A stretch of 64,000 bases of DNA from UBA12077 sp963665525 (GCA_963665525.1 OY762280.1:4216001-4280000); one strand, 5' to 3'. Counted from the stretch's first letter, positions 53,229 to 63,279 are shown. Numbers and translations: made by a program. The notes: generated from the sequence alone by a model not told the origin.

Positions 53229-54554
53229 ATGGAAATTTTAGTAAAAGCAGGACAATTTTTTCTTAGCATATCCTTATTGGTTGTTTTACATGAATTTGGA
53301 CATTTTGCATTTGCAAAAATATTTAAAACAAGGGTAGAGAAATTTTATTTATTCTTTAATCCTTGGTTTTCACTGTTTAAGTTTAAAAAAGGAGAAACAG
53401 AATATGGAATGGGTTGGATTCCATTGGGAGGGTATGTAAAAATATCAGGAATGATCGACGAATCGATGGATAAAGAACAAATGAAACAACCGCCAAAACC
53501 TTACGAGTTTCGATCAAAAAAATCGTGGCAGCGATTATTAATTATGCTCGGAGGAGTGTTAGTTAATTTTGTGACTGCATTGGTGATTTATTCAGCCGTA
53601 TTATATACTTGGGGCGAACAGTATCTTCCAAATAAGAATGTAGAGCATGGAATCATGGTTGATTCATTAGCCTATGACATGGGTTTAAGAAATGGAGATA
53701 AAATTTTATCATTAGATGGAGAAGAGATTGAAGATTTTTATGGTATAGTACCACATTTAATTTTAGAAGATGTTAAAGCTGTTCAGGTTTTAAGAGATGG
53801 AAATCAGAGAGAAATTCCTGTTCCTGAGAGTTTAATACCTCAGTTGTTAAATAGTAAAGGTTTTATTGAGGCTCGTATTCCTTTTTATGTAGGGGCATTT
53901 GGTAAAGAATCTGTCGCTAAAAAGGCTGGGTTAAGAAAAGGAGATAAACTTATTGGCATCAATCATAATGAAGTATCTTTCTTTGATGAGTTTAAGGATA
54001 GCTTATCGCATTATAAAAATACTGAGGTAACAATATCTGCCTTAAGAGATAAGGATACTTTAAATTTTACAGTAAATGTTCCAGAAACAGGATTAATTGG
54101 AGTTGCTCCTGGAGGTACCTTAAGTGAGTTTTTTGAATTAGAACAGATAGAATATGGTTTTATGGCATCTATTCCTGCTGGAATAAATCAAGGAATAGAT
54201 CAGCTTGTTAGTTATACCAAACAATTAAAGTTATTATTTAAACCTGAAACAGGGGCTTATAAATCACTGGGTGGCTTTATTACTATCGGGAATATTTTTC
54301 CGGGGAAATGGAACTGGCAGTCGTTTTGGAATTTAACAGCTTTACTTTCAATTATCCTGGCAATTATGAATGTGCTTCCTATACCTGCATTAGATGGAGG
54401 TCATGTAATGTTTTTAATGTACGAAATAATTACCGGACGTAAACCTAGCGATAAGTTTTTAGAATATGCACAAATTGTGGGAATGGTTATTTTATTGGCT
54501 TTACTTCTTTATGCAAATGGTAATGATGTAGTTAGACATATTTTTAATAAATAA
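53229..54554 (+). CDS. rseP: Site-2 intramembrane zinc metalloprotease RseP
   Basis: A 441-residue membrane protein. The active-site motif HEFGH is H21-E22-x-x-H25 in the first helix, and the third zinc ligand lies in NVLPIPALDGGHVMF near residue 385. Two PDZ domains sit between (about 135-215 and 220-300; AYDMGLRNGDKILSLDG and AKKAGLRKGDKLIGINH). RseP-type proteases cut membrane-bound anti-sigma factors or signal-peptide remnants within the inner membrane. An ECF sigma factor is encoded later in the window at 63280, but no link can be shown. Confidence 0.95.
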   Translation: MEILVKAGQFFLSISLLVVLHEFGHFAFAKIFKTRVEKFYLFFNPWFSLFKFKKGETEYGMGWIPLGGYVKISGMIDESMDKEQMKQPPKPYEFRSKKSWQRLLIMLGGVLVNFVTALVIYSAVLYTWGEQYLPNKNVEHGIMVDSLAYDMGLRNGDKILSLDGEEIEDFYGIVPHLILEDVKAVQVLRDGNQREIPVPESLIPQLLNSKGFIEARIPFYVGAFGKESVAKKAGLRKGDKLIGINHNEVSFFDEFKDSLSHYKNTEVTISALRDKDTLNFTVNVPETGLIGVAPGGTLSEFFELEQIEYGFMASIPAGINQGIDQLVSYTKQLKLLFKPETGAYKSLGGFITIGNIFPGKWNWQSFWNLTALLSIILAIMNVLPIPALDGGHVMFLMYEIITGRKPSDKFLEYAQIVGMVILLALLLYANGNDVVRHIFNK

Positions 54555-54572
54555 TAAAATATCTTACATTTG
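54542..54572 (+). promoter_or_regulatory. Promoter of tatA
   Basis: TTTT at 54542-54545 (3 of 4 to TTTG), 19-base spacer, TACATTTG at 54565-54572. It overlaps the end of rseP and lies 23 bases before the tatA ATG. Confidence 0.6.
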
Positions 54573-54595
54573 TATAAACTGTTAAACTTAAAGAT

Positions 54596-54787
54596 ATGTT
54601 TATAGCTGCTACAGTACTTTTAGGAATGTTTGGACCTTGGGAAATTGTCATCATTGTTTTGGTGATTGTATTAATTTTTGGTGGTAGAAAAATCCCTGAA
54701 TTAATGAAAGGTCTGGGCCAAGGAATGAAAGAGTTTAAGAAGGCAACCAAAGATGAGGGAGAAACTGATAAGGAAGAAAAAAACTAA
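54596..54787 (+). CDS. tatA: Twin-arginine translocase subunit TatA
   Basis: A 63-residue protein with the TatA plan: an N-terminal membrane helix (WEIVIIVLVIVLIFGGRKIP), the FGGRKIPE hinge, an amphipathic helix (LMKGLGQGMKEFKKAT) and a short acidic tail. TatA forms the pore through which folded proteins with twin-arginine signals cross the inner membrane. It has its own promoter and terminator. No tatC gene is in the window. Confidence 0.95.
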   Translation: MFIAATVLLGMFGPWEIVIIVLVIVLIFGGRKIPELMKGLGQGMKEFKKATKDEGETDKEEKN

Positions 54788-54810
54788 AGTTAATACTACA
54801 TAAATTTAAT

Positions 54811-54854
54811 AAAAAGCCTGTTTTTAAAACAATTGTTTTGACAGGCTTTTTTTG
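54811..54854 (+). terminator. Rho-independent terminator after tatA
   Basis: A 10-bp stem (aaaagcctgt with acaggctttt) around an AT-rich loop is followed by a T-run. It separates tatA from the transglycosylase gene. Confidence 0.9.
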
Positions 54855-54960
54855 TTAAAGCTCTGTTGATAATTTGAAGAGTCTTTTTCTAAATTATGAT
54901 TGATAAGTTTTAGATATATGTTATTTTTACGTGTTATAATGTGTGATAATTAGAAGATTT

Positions 54961-56343
54961 ATGGGTAGAAAATTTTATATAATCATAATAGCGGCATTGG
55001 CTTTAGGTTTGAAAGCTTTTGCAACAAACCATCATTTCATAGATGAAAGTCCGGTTGATGAAGAAAGAAAGGATTCAATACCAATATATCCTGATTTAGT
55101 TTATGAGTATAAAATTGCTGAGCTTAACAATATGACTCCGATAGAGTTGGAGTATAACGATCGCGTTCGTCGATATATTGATGTTTATACCATTGAAAGA
55201 AGAGAACATTTAGCTAAGATTATAGGATTAGCCGAATTATACTTTCCGATTTTTGAGGAGATGTTAGATAAATATCAATTACCTCTTGAATTAAAATACC
55301 TTGCCATTGTTGAGTCTGCCCTTGATCCAAAAGCAATATCTTCATCAGCAGCTGTTGGATTATGGCAATTTAAAATTAATACCAGCAAGATGTTTGATCT
55401 CGAAGTAAATTCTTATGTTGATGAACGTTGTGATCCTTATAAATCAACGGAGGCTGCTTGTAGTTATTTGCAATATTTATATCGTATTTACGACGATTGG
55501 CAATTAGCTTTAGCTGCATACAATGGAGGTCCAGGAGTTGTGAGAAATGCAATTGCCAGATCGGGAGGTAAAACTGATTTTTGGGAGATTCATGAATATC
55601 TTCCTGCTCAAACCAATGGATACGTGCCTGCCTTCATTGCAGTTAATTATGTAATGAATCATTATACAGATCATAATATAAAACCTGTAAAATCAGAATT
55701 TATTCATCTCGATGTAGATACGGTGAAAATAAATAAAGCAGCAAGTTTTAAAAGAATATCGGAAGTAACCAAAATTCCTGTGGAGACTTTACAGTTTTTA
55801 AATCCATCGTATAAGTTGGATTATATACCAAAAATGAAAGAGCCTGCAACAGTTATTTTGCCCGAAAGAAAAATTAGAGCTTTTTTGCGTAACGAAAAGG
55901 CAATCTTTGATGAGTCACTTCCTGTAAAAACAAATCAAGAAGTGGCAGAATCAGGAGAAACAAATGGTAAAATGAAAATTATTCACGAAGTAGCTAAAGG
56001 TGAATATTTTCATAAAATAGCAATCAAGTATAATTGTACGATCGACGACATTAAAATTTGGAATAGTTTACCTACAAATGATTTAAGTGTAGGTCAGAAA
56101 TTGGATATTTGGTTAACACCTCAAATGGCAAGAATAATCGAGGAAGAAAGAACACGTCCAAAACAACAAAGAGACTCTACAGATCGTTTTATTTATTATA
56201 CTGTTCAAAGTGGTGATACTGTGTGGAGTATAGCCGAGAAATTTAACTGCAGATCAATTGCAGAGTTGAAAGAAGAAAACAATATCACCAACGAGAATGA
56301 TTTAAAACCCGGGAAAAAACTTAAAATTTATTTAAATAAATAA
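54961..56343 (+). CDS. MltD-like lytic transglycosylase with two LysM domains
   Basis: A 460-residue exported protein. The signal peptide (about 1-22) follows the ATG at 54961, preferred over an in-frame GTG at 54943. The SLT domain (about 85-235) has the catalytic Glu in LAIVESALDPKAISSSAAVG, then GLWQFK and LALAAYNGGPGVVRNAI. A spacer and two LysM repeats follow (HEVAKGEYFHKIAIKYNCT; YTVQSGDTVWSIAEKFNCRS), which bind glycan strands. Such enzymes cleave peptidoglycan between MurNAc and GlcNAc, forming anhydro ends. The next gene starts 12 bases after its stop. Confidence 0.92.
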   Translation: MGRKFYIIIIAALALGLKAFATNHHFIDESPVDEERKDSIPIYPDLVYEYKIAELNNMTPIELEYNDRVRRYIDVYTIERREHLAKIIGLAELYFPIFEEMLDKYQLPLELKYLAIVESALDPKAISSSAAVGLWQFKINTSKMFDLEVNSYVDERCDPYKSTEAACSYLQYLYRIYDDWQLALAAYNGGPGVVRNAIARSGGKTDFWEIHEYLPAQTNGYVPAFIAVNYVMNHYTDHNIKPVKSEFIHLDVDTVKINKAASFKRISEVTKIPVETLQFLNPSYKLDYIPKMKEPATVILPERKIRAFLRNEKAIFDESLPVKTNQEVAESGETNGKMKIIHEVAKGEYFHKIAIKYNCTIDDIKIWNSLPTNDLSVGQKLDIWLTPQMARIIEEERTRPKQQRDSTDRFIYYTVQSGDTVWSIAEKFNCRSIAELKEENNITNENDLKPGKKLKIYLNK

Positions 56344-56355
56344 ATCCTTACGATT

Positions 56356-57357
56356 ATGAAAAAAATTATTCTTTCAATTATTACGATTACTGTTCTTTTT
56401 TCTTCCTGTAAAGATAAAGATCAGTCGAAATTGCTTCCTAATGTTACAGGTAAATCTGGGGAGGTCGTTTTAGTTATAGAACCAGATCACTGGGCTTCAA
56501 ATATTGGGATGGAGTTTCAGAAAAAATTAAGCCAGGCACATCCTGCTTTGCCTCAAGATGAACCTATGTTTGATTTAGTGCATATTCCATACAATGCATT
56601 TTCTAGTATATTTAAAACACACCGAAATATCATTTTTGCAAAGATTGACAAAGAGCTACATGAACCGAAAATGATCATACAAAATAATCTTTGGGCAAAT
56701 CCGCAAATAATAGTCAATGTATTGGCTCCGGATGTAGAATCTTTAGAAGCACTTGTTAAGGAAAAGGGAGATTTAATGATTGATCGTATTCTTAAGAAAG
56801 AAATTGAAAGATATGCAAGGAATTATAAAAAATATGAGCAACTTGGAATTGCAGACAGATTACAACAAAAATTTGGTATACGTTTAACTGTACCTAAAGG
56901 ATACACATTAGATTTAGACACAACAGATTTTGTGTGGATTGAAAGTCGTGGGAGAGGTGATGTTGTTCAAGGTATTTTAGTTTATTCTTATGATAAACCT
57001 GAAGTTAATTTAACTACCGAGTATTTATTTGCTAAAAGAACTCAGTTCACCAAAAGATTTGTGCCAGGTCCAACGGATAAATCTTATATGGCAGTAGAAT
57101 TAGAAGCTCCAGCCTATAGAAGAGAAATTAATGTAAACGATATTAATGTAATTGAATTGAGAAATCTTTGGAAGGTAGAAAACGATTTTATGGGTGGCCC
57201 ATTTATTAGTTTTTCTTTTGTTGATGAAAAGCAAAATAAGGTTATTAATGTAGATGGATTTGTATTTGCTCCTCAGTTTGATAAACGTAATTATTTACGC
57301 CAGGTTGAAGCAATTTTAAACTCAGTTCAAATTCCAGTTAATGAGTCAACTAATTAG
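56356..57357 (+). CDS. DUF4837 family lipoprotein
   Basis: A 333-residue protein with a lipoprotein signal ending FSSC (Cys18), followed by KDKD, an acidic/lysine-rich start of the kind linked to surface export. The body begins NVTGKSGEVVLVIEPDHW, then carries FDLVHIPYNAFSSIFKTHRN and FVWIESRGRGDVVQGILVY, matching the DUF4837 family restricted to Bacteroidota. The function is unknown. It lies in the transglycosylase operon and overlaps the next gene by 17 bases, so translation is coupled. Confidence 0.82.
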   Translation: MKKIILSIITITVLFSSCKDKDQSKLLPNVTGKSGEVVLVIEPDHWASNIGMEFQKKLSQAHPALPQDEPMFDLVHIPYNAFSSIFKTHRNIIFAKIDKELHEPKMIIQNNLWANPQIIVNVLAPDVESLEALVKEKGDLMIDRILKKEIERYARNYKKYEQLGIADRLQQKFGIRLTVPKGYTLDLDTTDFVWIESRGRGDVVQGILVYSYDKPEVNLTTEYLFAKRTQFTKRFVPGPTDKSYMAVELEAPAYRREINVNDINVIELRNLWKVENDFMGGPFISFSFVDEKQNKVINVDGFVFAPQFDKRNYLRQVEAILNSVQIPVNESTN

Positions 57358-57715
57358 TCAAAGCCAACTCGAACGATCGAAAAAAGAAGAAAAATTTGTA
57401 TTGCTAACTGCTGAGCAGGTACGAAAGGATTTTGCTATGTTTGGCATGGAGGTTAATTTTTCAGGAGATGTCAATTTTGCATACGAAGAGTTATTTGGCC
57501 AGTTAAAAGTTTATATTGAAGATTTATTAAGTACTGACTTGGAAAAATTAATGTCCTTATTGTATCAGATTGATTTAAGTGAAAAAGATCTGGCAAAAAC
57601 AGATCCTAATATACAGTTTGAAACGGTTCCTGAGATTGTGACACATAAGATACTGGAGAGGGAATTAAAAAAAGTTTTAATCAGAACATATTTCAAAGAA
57701 AAGGGACAATCATAG
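57341..57715 (+). CDS. Conserved small protein of unknown function
   Basis: A 124-residue, probably all-helical, cytoplasmic protein with no signal peptide. Landmarks are LLTAEQVRKDFAMFG, SGDVNFAYEELFGQLKVYIE and a C-terminal THKILERELKKVLIRTYF. Its start overlaps the DUF4837 gene by 17 bases. Small proteins of this look often follow DUF4837 in this phylum, but no function is known. Its stop codon lies inside the loop of a terminator hairpin. Confidence 0.7.
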   Translation: MSQLISQSQLERSKKEEKFVLLTAEQVRKDFAMFGMEVNFSGDVNFAYEELFGQLKVYIEDLLSTDLEKLMSLLYQIDLSEKDLAKTDPNIQFETVPEIVTHKILERELKKVLIRTYFKEKGQS

Positions 57716-57726
57716 TCCCTTTTTTA
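57700..57726. terminator. Terminator between convergent genes, overlapping a stop codon
   Basis: An 8-bp stem (aaagggac with gtcccttt) has a 7-base loop containing the TAG of the preceding gene and is followed by a T-run on the plus strand. The minus strand also has a T-rich tail, so it may also serve the UvrA-like gene. Confidence 0.85.
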
Positions 57727-57727
57727 T

Positions 57728-60700
57728 TTACATTAAATATCCTCCTTTTTCTCCACCTTCAGGGCCCAGTTCAATGACTTTATCGGCAAGCTTAACGATC
57801 CAAGGGTGATGCTCGATGATATACAAAGCATGTCCTTGTTTTCTTAATTTATTAAATACCTTGATTAGTTTTTCAATATCGTAGAAATGTAATCCTGTGG
57901 TTGGTTCATCTAGTAAATACAAACATTTATTTTTTGACTTTTTTAATAGTTCTTTCGCTAGCTTAAGTCTTTGTGCTTCTCCTCCCGATAAAGTTGTTGC
58001 TGATTGTCCAAGCTTTAAATGACCCAAACCTAAATCACATAATAAACTAAATGCAGCATGTAATTTATTTTCTGTTTTAAAGATAGCTGATGCTGTATTT
58101 ATCTTTAAATCTAAAATTTCTGATATCGAATAATTGTTCCATTTTACTTTTAAAATATCTTCTTTAAATCGTTTACCGTTGCATTCCGAACAGGTAATCC
58201 AAACATCCGACAAAAAGTCCATTGAGATTCTAACCTGCCCTTGTCCTTTACAGTTTTCGCATCTGCCGCCTTTGGTATTATATGAAAAGTGCGTTTTCTT
58301 GAACTTATTTTTTACAGATAGCTCTATACTTGCAAATAAATTCCTTATTTGATCATATAAACCTAAGAATGTTAGTGGAGTACTTAATGGATTTTTACCG
58401 ATAGGTGTTTGATCCATTTTTATAATAGATTCAAAATACTCCAGACCTGAAATACTTTTGCAATTAACCGCTTGCTTAATATCAGCAGATTGAGCAATAA
58501 CATCGAATAATAAACTGGATTTACCACTTCCTGAAACTCCTGAAAATACTGTAATACCGTTTGTTGGTAATTCTAAATCAATGTTTTTTAAGTTATTGGC
58601 CGAGGCAGAATTTATAGTAATTCCGGATTTAATTTCCAGGCTTTCTTTTTCAAAATTAGGCTCATAATTTTCTTGAAGATATTTTGAGCTTAATGAATTA
58701 TTATCATTTAAGATATCCTTTAGACTGCCTTCTGTTATGATTTCCCCTCCTTCATCTCCAGCACCGGGACCTAATTCAATAATATGATCAGCAGATTTAA
58801 TAACTTCTTCATCGTGTTCGACAACTACAACCGTGTTTTTATCAGCTAACTGTTTAATCAATTCAATTAAGTTCTTGGTATCTTTTGCATGTAATCCAAC
58901 AGTTGGTTCATCCAGTACATAGCTTATTCCAATTAGTTCACCACCAAGTTGCGATACTAATCGAAGTCTTCGTCCTTCGCCTCCTGATAGGGTTGTTGAA
59001 CTTCTATCTGCACTTAAATATCCAAGTCCTATTTTTACTAAAGCTTTTAATTTATCCTTACAGGCATAAATTATATCAGCAGATATTTTATTTTCTTTTT
59101 CTGATAGATGGTTTGTTAAGGAATCAAAAAAGACCAAGCATTGTGAAGCTTCTAAGTTAGAAATTTCAGCAATTGACTTATTAGCAATCTTATATTGTAA
59201 TACTTCTGTATGCAATCTTGTACCATTACATTGCTTACACTTGACTTGTTTCATTAAAGCAGCAAGAGCTTCGCCACCTTGCTTGTCTTGTTTTCGATGA
59301 TATTCATCGTTGATGTAATAAATTAAACCTGGCCAGGTTCCTTTAAAGTGATGTGTGCCCTGTCGGGTATTTCTTCTGTATTCCCAGTTAACATCATATT
59401 CTATATTATCTGTACCATAAAGAGCACTATCTTGCGATCTGGAATCTAGTTCATTCCATGCTATGTTAAAGTCGATATTATTTTGTTTTCCAACTTCATT
59501 TAAGGTAGCCATATACTGTCCATAAGGATCACCATAAAACTGACCAGGTTTTGAACCTTTCATAGCACCATTATTCAGTGCCAGTTCAGGATTTGTAATT
59601 AACTTATTGATATCACAAGTAAGCTCATATCCAAGTCCATTGCAAGCCTGACAAGCTCCCGACTGATGATTAAAAGAAAAATAGCTGGAAAGTTCTTTAC
59701 ATGTATTTCCATTTTTATCTTTTGAGATTCTTGAAAATAAAAGCCTGAACAGATCATATAATCCGGATATAGTTCCTACAGTAGCTCGAGGATTTTTTGT
59801 AATTGATTTATTGTCGATTGCAATGGTTGGCGTTAATCCTTTACTTTCAATGATATCGGGTTTTGCTTTTTGCTGAATTAAAGATCGGGCATAAGTTGAA
59901 AAACTCTCGGTATATCTGTACTGACCTTCTGCAAAAAGCGTATCGAATGCCAGGGAAGATTTTCCACTTCCGCTTACTCCTGTTAAAACAGTAAGCTTAT
60001 TTCGTGGAATTTCAACATTGATATTTTTTAAGTTATGTGTACTGATCCCTTTTAACGAAATTGGAGCAGATATAACTTCATCTATATTAGAATGGTCTTG
60101 TGAGATTTTTGAAATACTTCCATTTAAAGCTTTTGCTGTATATGATTGCTTACACTCTAAAAGATCAGGGTAACTGCCCGAGAATATTACGTTTCCTCCT
60201 AAATCTCCTCCTTCAGGACCTAAATCTATAATGTGATCAGCATTTTTAATGATGCTGGAATCATGTTCAATGACAATTATTGTATGATTTTTATCGGTAA
60301 GATTTTTTATGGCATTAAGTAAAATGGCAACATCGTAAGCATGCAAACCTGTTGTTGGTTCATCGAATAGATATAAAGTGTGATCTTTGGTTGGTTTCAC
60401 TAATTCGGCGGCAAGTTTTAATCGTTGAGCTTCTCCTCCCGATAAGGTTGTGGCAGACTGACCAAGTGATAAATAGCCTAAACCTAAATCGTTCATTATT
60501 TTTAAGTAATGATAGATTTTTGGTTCATCTTTAAAGAAATCACAGGCATCGGAAATCTCCATTTCTAAGACTTCATAAATATTTTTCCCGTGATATTTAA
60601 CATGAAGTGTTTCTGCATTATATCTTTTCCCTCCACATGCCTCACATAAGGTTTCAACATTTGATAAAAAGTGCATTCCTGTTTGAGTATAACCGGCACC

Positions 60701-62551
60701 TTCACATGTTTCACATCGGCCCCCTTTGGTGTTGAATGAAAAATGACTTTGGTTCCATTTGTTCTTTTTTGCTTCCGGGGTTGATGCAAATAGTTTTCGA
60801 ATCTGATCAAATAATTTAGTGTAGGTTGCAGGATTACTTCTTGGTGTTCTTCCAATTGGTTTTTGATCGATTTCAATGATCTTTTTTATTTCAGAATCAG
60901 AGGTGATTTCTTTAAAAGTATCTGTGGAATAAGATTCTTTTGATAATTTATTTTCATAGTATTTACCCAGCAAATTAAAAACTAAAGTTGATTTCCCTGC
61001 TCCCGAAACACCCGTAACAACATTTAAAGCATGCAGTTTAAAATTGACTTCAATATTTTTTAGGTTATGTAAATGGGTTCCTTTAATACTTAGCCATTTA
61101 CTGTCGGTACCATTTGATTTATTTTTAACAGATATATCTTCTGAAAGATATTTTAAGGTTTGGCTTTTATCATTTTGTAATGAAGAGATGTTTGAGACTT
61201 TTTCATTAAATAATATTTCTCCTCCATTTTGTCCGGCCAGTGGTCCAATATCGACAAGATTATCAGCATGAAGCATTGTTTCCTGATCGTGTTCCACAAC
61301 AAGTACGGTATTTCCTTGATTTCGCAATTGATTCATTACCTGAATCATTCTCTCGTTATCTCTTGGATGCAAACCAATAGAAGGTTCATCGAGGATATAT
61401 AGAATTCCTCGTAAGCCATTCCCTAGTTGTGTTGCAAGTCTTATTCGCTGGGCTTCGCCTCCTGATAAAGTTGTAGATTCCCGGTTTAATGTTAGATAGC
61501 CTAAGCCTAAGTTCTCAAGGATATTACATCTTTCTATAATCTTACCGGAAATTGGTTTGGAAATGGATTTATGAAATTCTTTATTGCTTTTTAATTCTTC
61601 TTTTAAAGCTGAAATCGACATGGATGCATAATCAGCAATTGATTTTTGGTTGATAGTAACAGAAAGAGCTTCTTTATTTAACCTTTGTCCATGGCATTGT
61701 GAACATTGAACGGTTTTTGCAAAACGAAGAATATTTGGATTCCGATCAACTCGAAGAATGTTTTCCATAACTGGTAAAATTCCTTTATAATATCCTTCTT
61801 CACGTGGCTTGGCAGTTATTCCACTCCACTTCATTCTTGATTCTAAAGTGTGTTTGCCATATGGGATTTTTATTTTCTCACTTCCATTAAGAATAATATG
61901 CTTTTGTTCTTCGGTTAAATCGTTCCAGGGAATATCAACATGAAAACCTTCCGACTCACAAACCTGATTCATAACATCGATGGTTACCTGGGAATATATA
62001 GTATACCCCGAAGGGGTGGTAATTTTTAAAGCGCCTTCGCGTAAACTTTTATTTGCATCTTTAATTAAAAGTTCCGGGTCAATTTGATCTTCAACTCCTA
62101 ATCCTTTACAGTGAGGACATGAACCATCAGGACTATTGAATGAAAATAAACTACGACTTAATTTAATATTGGGGAATGTTCTAGATCTTTCCCCGCATCG
62201 TGCAAAAAGTAATCGAAGGTAATCATACAATTCGCTAATAGTTCCAACTGTTGATCTTGGATTTCGACTAACGGTTTTTTGGTCGACAGATATGGCTGGC
62301 AATAAGCCTTCAATGTGTTCAACCTCAGGTCGAGACATCTTTCCTAAAAACTGTCGGGCATATGATGAAAAGGATTCGAAATATCTTCTTTGACTTTCTT
62401 TACAAATAATATCATATACCAGAGATGATTTACCAGACCCGGAAACTCCGGTAAAACATGTTATTTGATGATGAGGAATGTTTAGACTAACATTTTTTAA
62501 ATTATGCTCACTTGCATTTTTTATGATTATATGCTGGCTTTTGTTTTTCAT
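57728..62551 (-). CDS. Double-length UvrA-like ABC ATPase (two fused UvrA units)
   Basis: A 1607-residue cytoplasmic protein, against about 940 for UvrA. It contains four ATPase modules with Walker A motifs near residues 34 (GVSGSGKSSLVYD), 515 (GVSGAGKSTLVFN), 860 (GVSGSGKSSLAFD) and 1340 (GVSGSGKSSLLFD). Four signatures follow: LSGGEAQRIRLATQLG, LSGGEAQRLKLAAELV, LSGGEGRRLRLVSQLG and LSGGEAQRLKLAKELL. Four zinc-finger pairs (CPHCKG/CSQCHG, CETCEG/CEACGG, CQACNG/CKQCNG, CENCKG/CSECNG) are also present. In both units the stretch between LRLLFAR or FRLLFSR and the FSFN segment is very short, so the UvrB-binding domain of canonical UvrA is missing. Tandem UvrA paralogues of this kind are known; their role, perhaps DNA-damage or drug tolerance, is unsettled. 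Confidence 0.93.
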   Translation of the reverse strand: MKNKSQHIIIKNASEHNLKNVSLNIPHHQITCFTGVSGSGKSSLVYDIICKESQRRYFESFSSYARQFLGKMSRPEVEHIEGLLPAISVDQKTVSRNPRSTVGTISELYDYLRLLFARCGERSRTFPNIKLSRSLFSFNSPDGSCPHCKGLGVEDQIDPELLIKDANKSLREGALKITTPSGYTIYSQVTIDVMNQVCESEGFHVDIPWNDLTEEQKHIILNGSEKIKIPYGKHTLESRMKWSGITAKPREEGYYKGILPVMENILRVDRNPNILRFAKTVQCSQCHGQRLNKEALSVTINQKSIADYASMSISALKEELKSNKEFHKSISKPISGKIIERCNILENLGLGYLTLNRESTTLSGGEAQRIRLATQLGNGLRGILYILDEPSIGLHPRDNERMIQVMNQLRNQGNTVLVVEHDQETMLHADNLVDIGPLAGQNGGEILFNEKVSNISSLQNDKSQTLKYLSEDISVKNKSNGTDSKWLSIKGTHLHNLKNIEVNFKLHALNVVTGVSGAGKSTLVFNLLGKYYENKLSKESYSTDTFKEITSDSEIKKIIEIDQKPIGRTPRSNPATYTKLFDQIRKLFASTPEAKKNKWNQSHFSFNTKGGRCETCEGAGYTQTGMHFLSNVETLCEACGGKRYNAETLHVKYHGKNIYEVLEMEISDACDFFKDEPKIYHYLKIMNDLGLGYLSLGQSATTLSGGEAQRLKLAAELVKPTKDHTLYLFDEPTTGLHAYDVAILLNAIKNLTDKNHTIIVIEHDSSIIKNADHIIDLGPEGGDLGGNVIFSGSYPDLLECKQSYTAKALNGSISKISQDHSNIDEVISAPISLKGISTHNLKNINVEIPRNKLTVLTGVSGSGKSSLAFDTLFAEGQYRYTESFSTYARSLIQQKAKPDIIESKGLTPTIAIDNKSITKNPRATVGTISGLYDLFRLLFSRISKDKNGNTCKELSSYFSFNHQSGACQACNGLGYELTCDINKLITNPELALNNGAMKGSKPGQFYGDPYGQYMATLNEVGKQNNIDFNIAWNELDSRSQDSALYGTDNIEYDVNWEYRRNTRQGTHHFKGTWPGLIYYINDEYHRKQDKQGGEALAALMKQVKCKQCNGTRLHTEVLQYKIANKSIAEISNLEASQCLVFFDSLTNHLSEKENKISADIIYACKDKLKALVKIGLGYLSADRSSTTLSGGEGRRLRLVSQLGGELIGISYVLDEPTVGLHAKDTKNLIELIKQLADKNTVVVVEHDEEVIKSADHIIELGPGAGDEGGEIITEGSLKDILNDNNSLSSKYLQENYEPNFEKESLEIKSGITINSASANNLKNIDLELPTNGITVFSGVSGSGKSSLLFDVIAQSADIKQAVNCKSISGLEYFESIIKMDQTPIGKNPLSTPLTFLGLYDQIRNLFASIELSVKNKFKKTHFSYNTKGGRCENCKGQGQVRISMDFLSDVWITCSECNGKRFKEDILKVKWNNYSISEILDLKINTASAIFKTENKLHAAFSLLCDLGLGHLKLGQSATTLSGGEAQRLKLAKELLKKSKNKCLYLLDEPTTGLHFYDIEKLIKVFNKLRKQGHALYIIEHHPWIVKLADKVIELGPEGGEKGGYLM

Positions 62552-62570
62552 CGATAATTTATTTGACTAG

Positions 62571-62578
62571 CAAAGATA
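62571..62578 (-). promoter_or_regulatory. Candidate -7 element of the UvrA-like gene
   Basis: Minus strand reads TATCTTTG (TAnnTTTG), 19 bases before the ATG. The -33 region is weak. Confidence 0.45.
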
Positions 62579-62625
62579 TAGAAATAGATAATTATTGATA
62601 ATTTTACAAGAATAGAATTAAAATT

Positions 62626-63213
62626 ATGGATATGAAAAAGTTATTGTTGTTGGTATTGTCCTTTTTGTGCATATCAATTATTTTGAAAAGCCAAAATATA
62701 GTAAAGATTAAATTTGAAACCGACTTAGGATCAATCATTGCTGAAATATATCCTGATAAAGCACCGCTTACTTGCTCAAATTTCATCAAGTATATTGAGA
62801 ACGATAAATTTACTGGGGCAAATTTTTATAGAGTCGTAAGAATGGATAATCAACCTAATAACGATATTAAGATTGAAGTTATTCAAGGTGGTTTAGGATT
62901 TGATGTTGAGGAATCTCCTTATCCGGGAATAAAGCATGAAACTACAAAAACAACAAGCATCCTGCATAAAAATGGTACCTTGTCTATGGCGAGGGCTAAG
63001 CCTGGAACGGCAACATCTGAATTCTTTATCTGTATTGGAGATCAGCCGGAATTAGATTTCGAAGGAAAGAGAAATCCTGATGGACAAGGTTTTGCTGCTT
63101 TTGGGCAAATAGTTGAAGGGATGGATGTCGTAAAACAAATACAAGAAATGCCGGCAAATGGGCAGATGCTAAAGAAAACCATTAAAATATCATCTATACA
63201 AATGATAAAATAA
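62626..63213 (+). CDS. Peptidyl-prolyl isomerase, cyclophilin type, exported
   Basis: A 195-residue protein with a signal peptide (MDMKKLLLLVLSFLCISIIL) and a cyclophilin domain from about residue 25. Landmarks are FETDLGSIIAEIYPDKAPLT, NFIKYIENDKFTGANFYRVV, LSMARAKPGTATSEFFICIG and AFGQIVEGMDVVKQIQ. The bacterial cyclophilin core motifs are kept (FYRVV for FHRVI, SEFFI for SQFFI). It catalyses cis-trans isomerisation of X-Pro bonds, probably in the periplasm, assisting folding of exported proteins. It is divergent from the UvrA-like gene and 66 bases before the sigma factor gene. Confidence 0.92.
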   Translation: MDMKKLLLLVLSFLCISIILKSQNIVKIKFETDLGSIIAEIYPDKAPLTCSNFIKYIENDKFTGANFYRVVRMDNQPNNDIKIEVIQGGLGFDVEESPYPGIKHETTKTTSILHKNGTLSMARAKPGTATSEFFICIGDQPELDFEGKRNPDGQGFAAFGQIVEGMDVVKQIQEMPANGQMLKKTIKISSIQMIK

Positions 63214-63279
63214 AAGGAATAGATTGTAATATTTTTTAAATCTGTTCTACTAACTAACCGGAAATAAAACTGACTGTCA

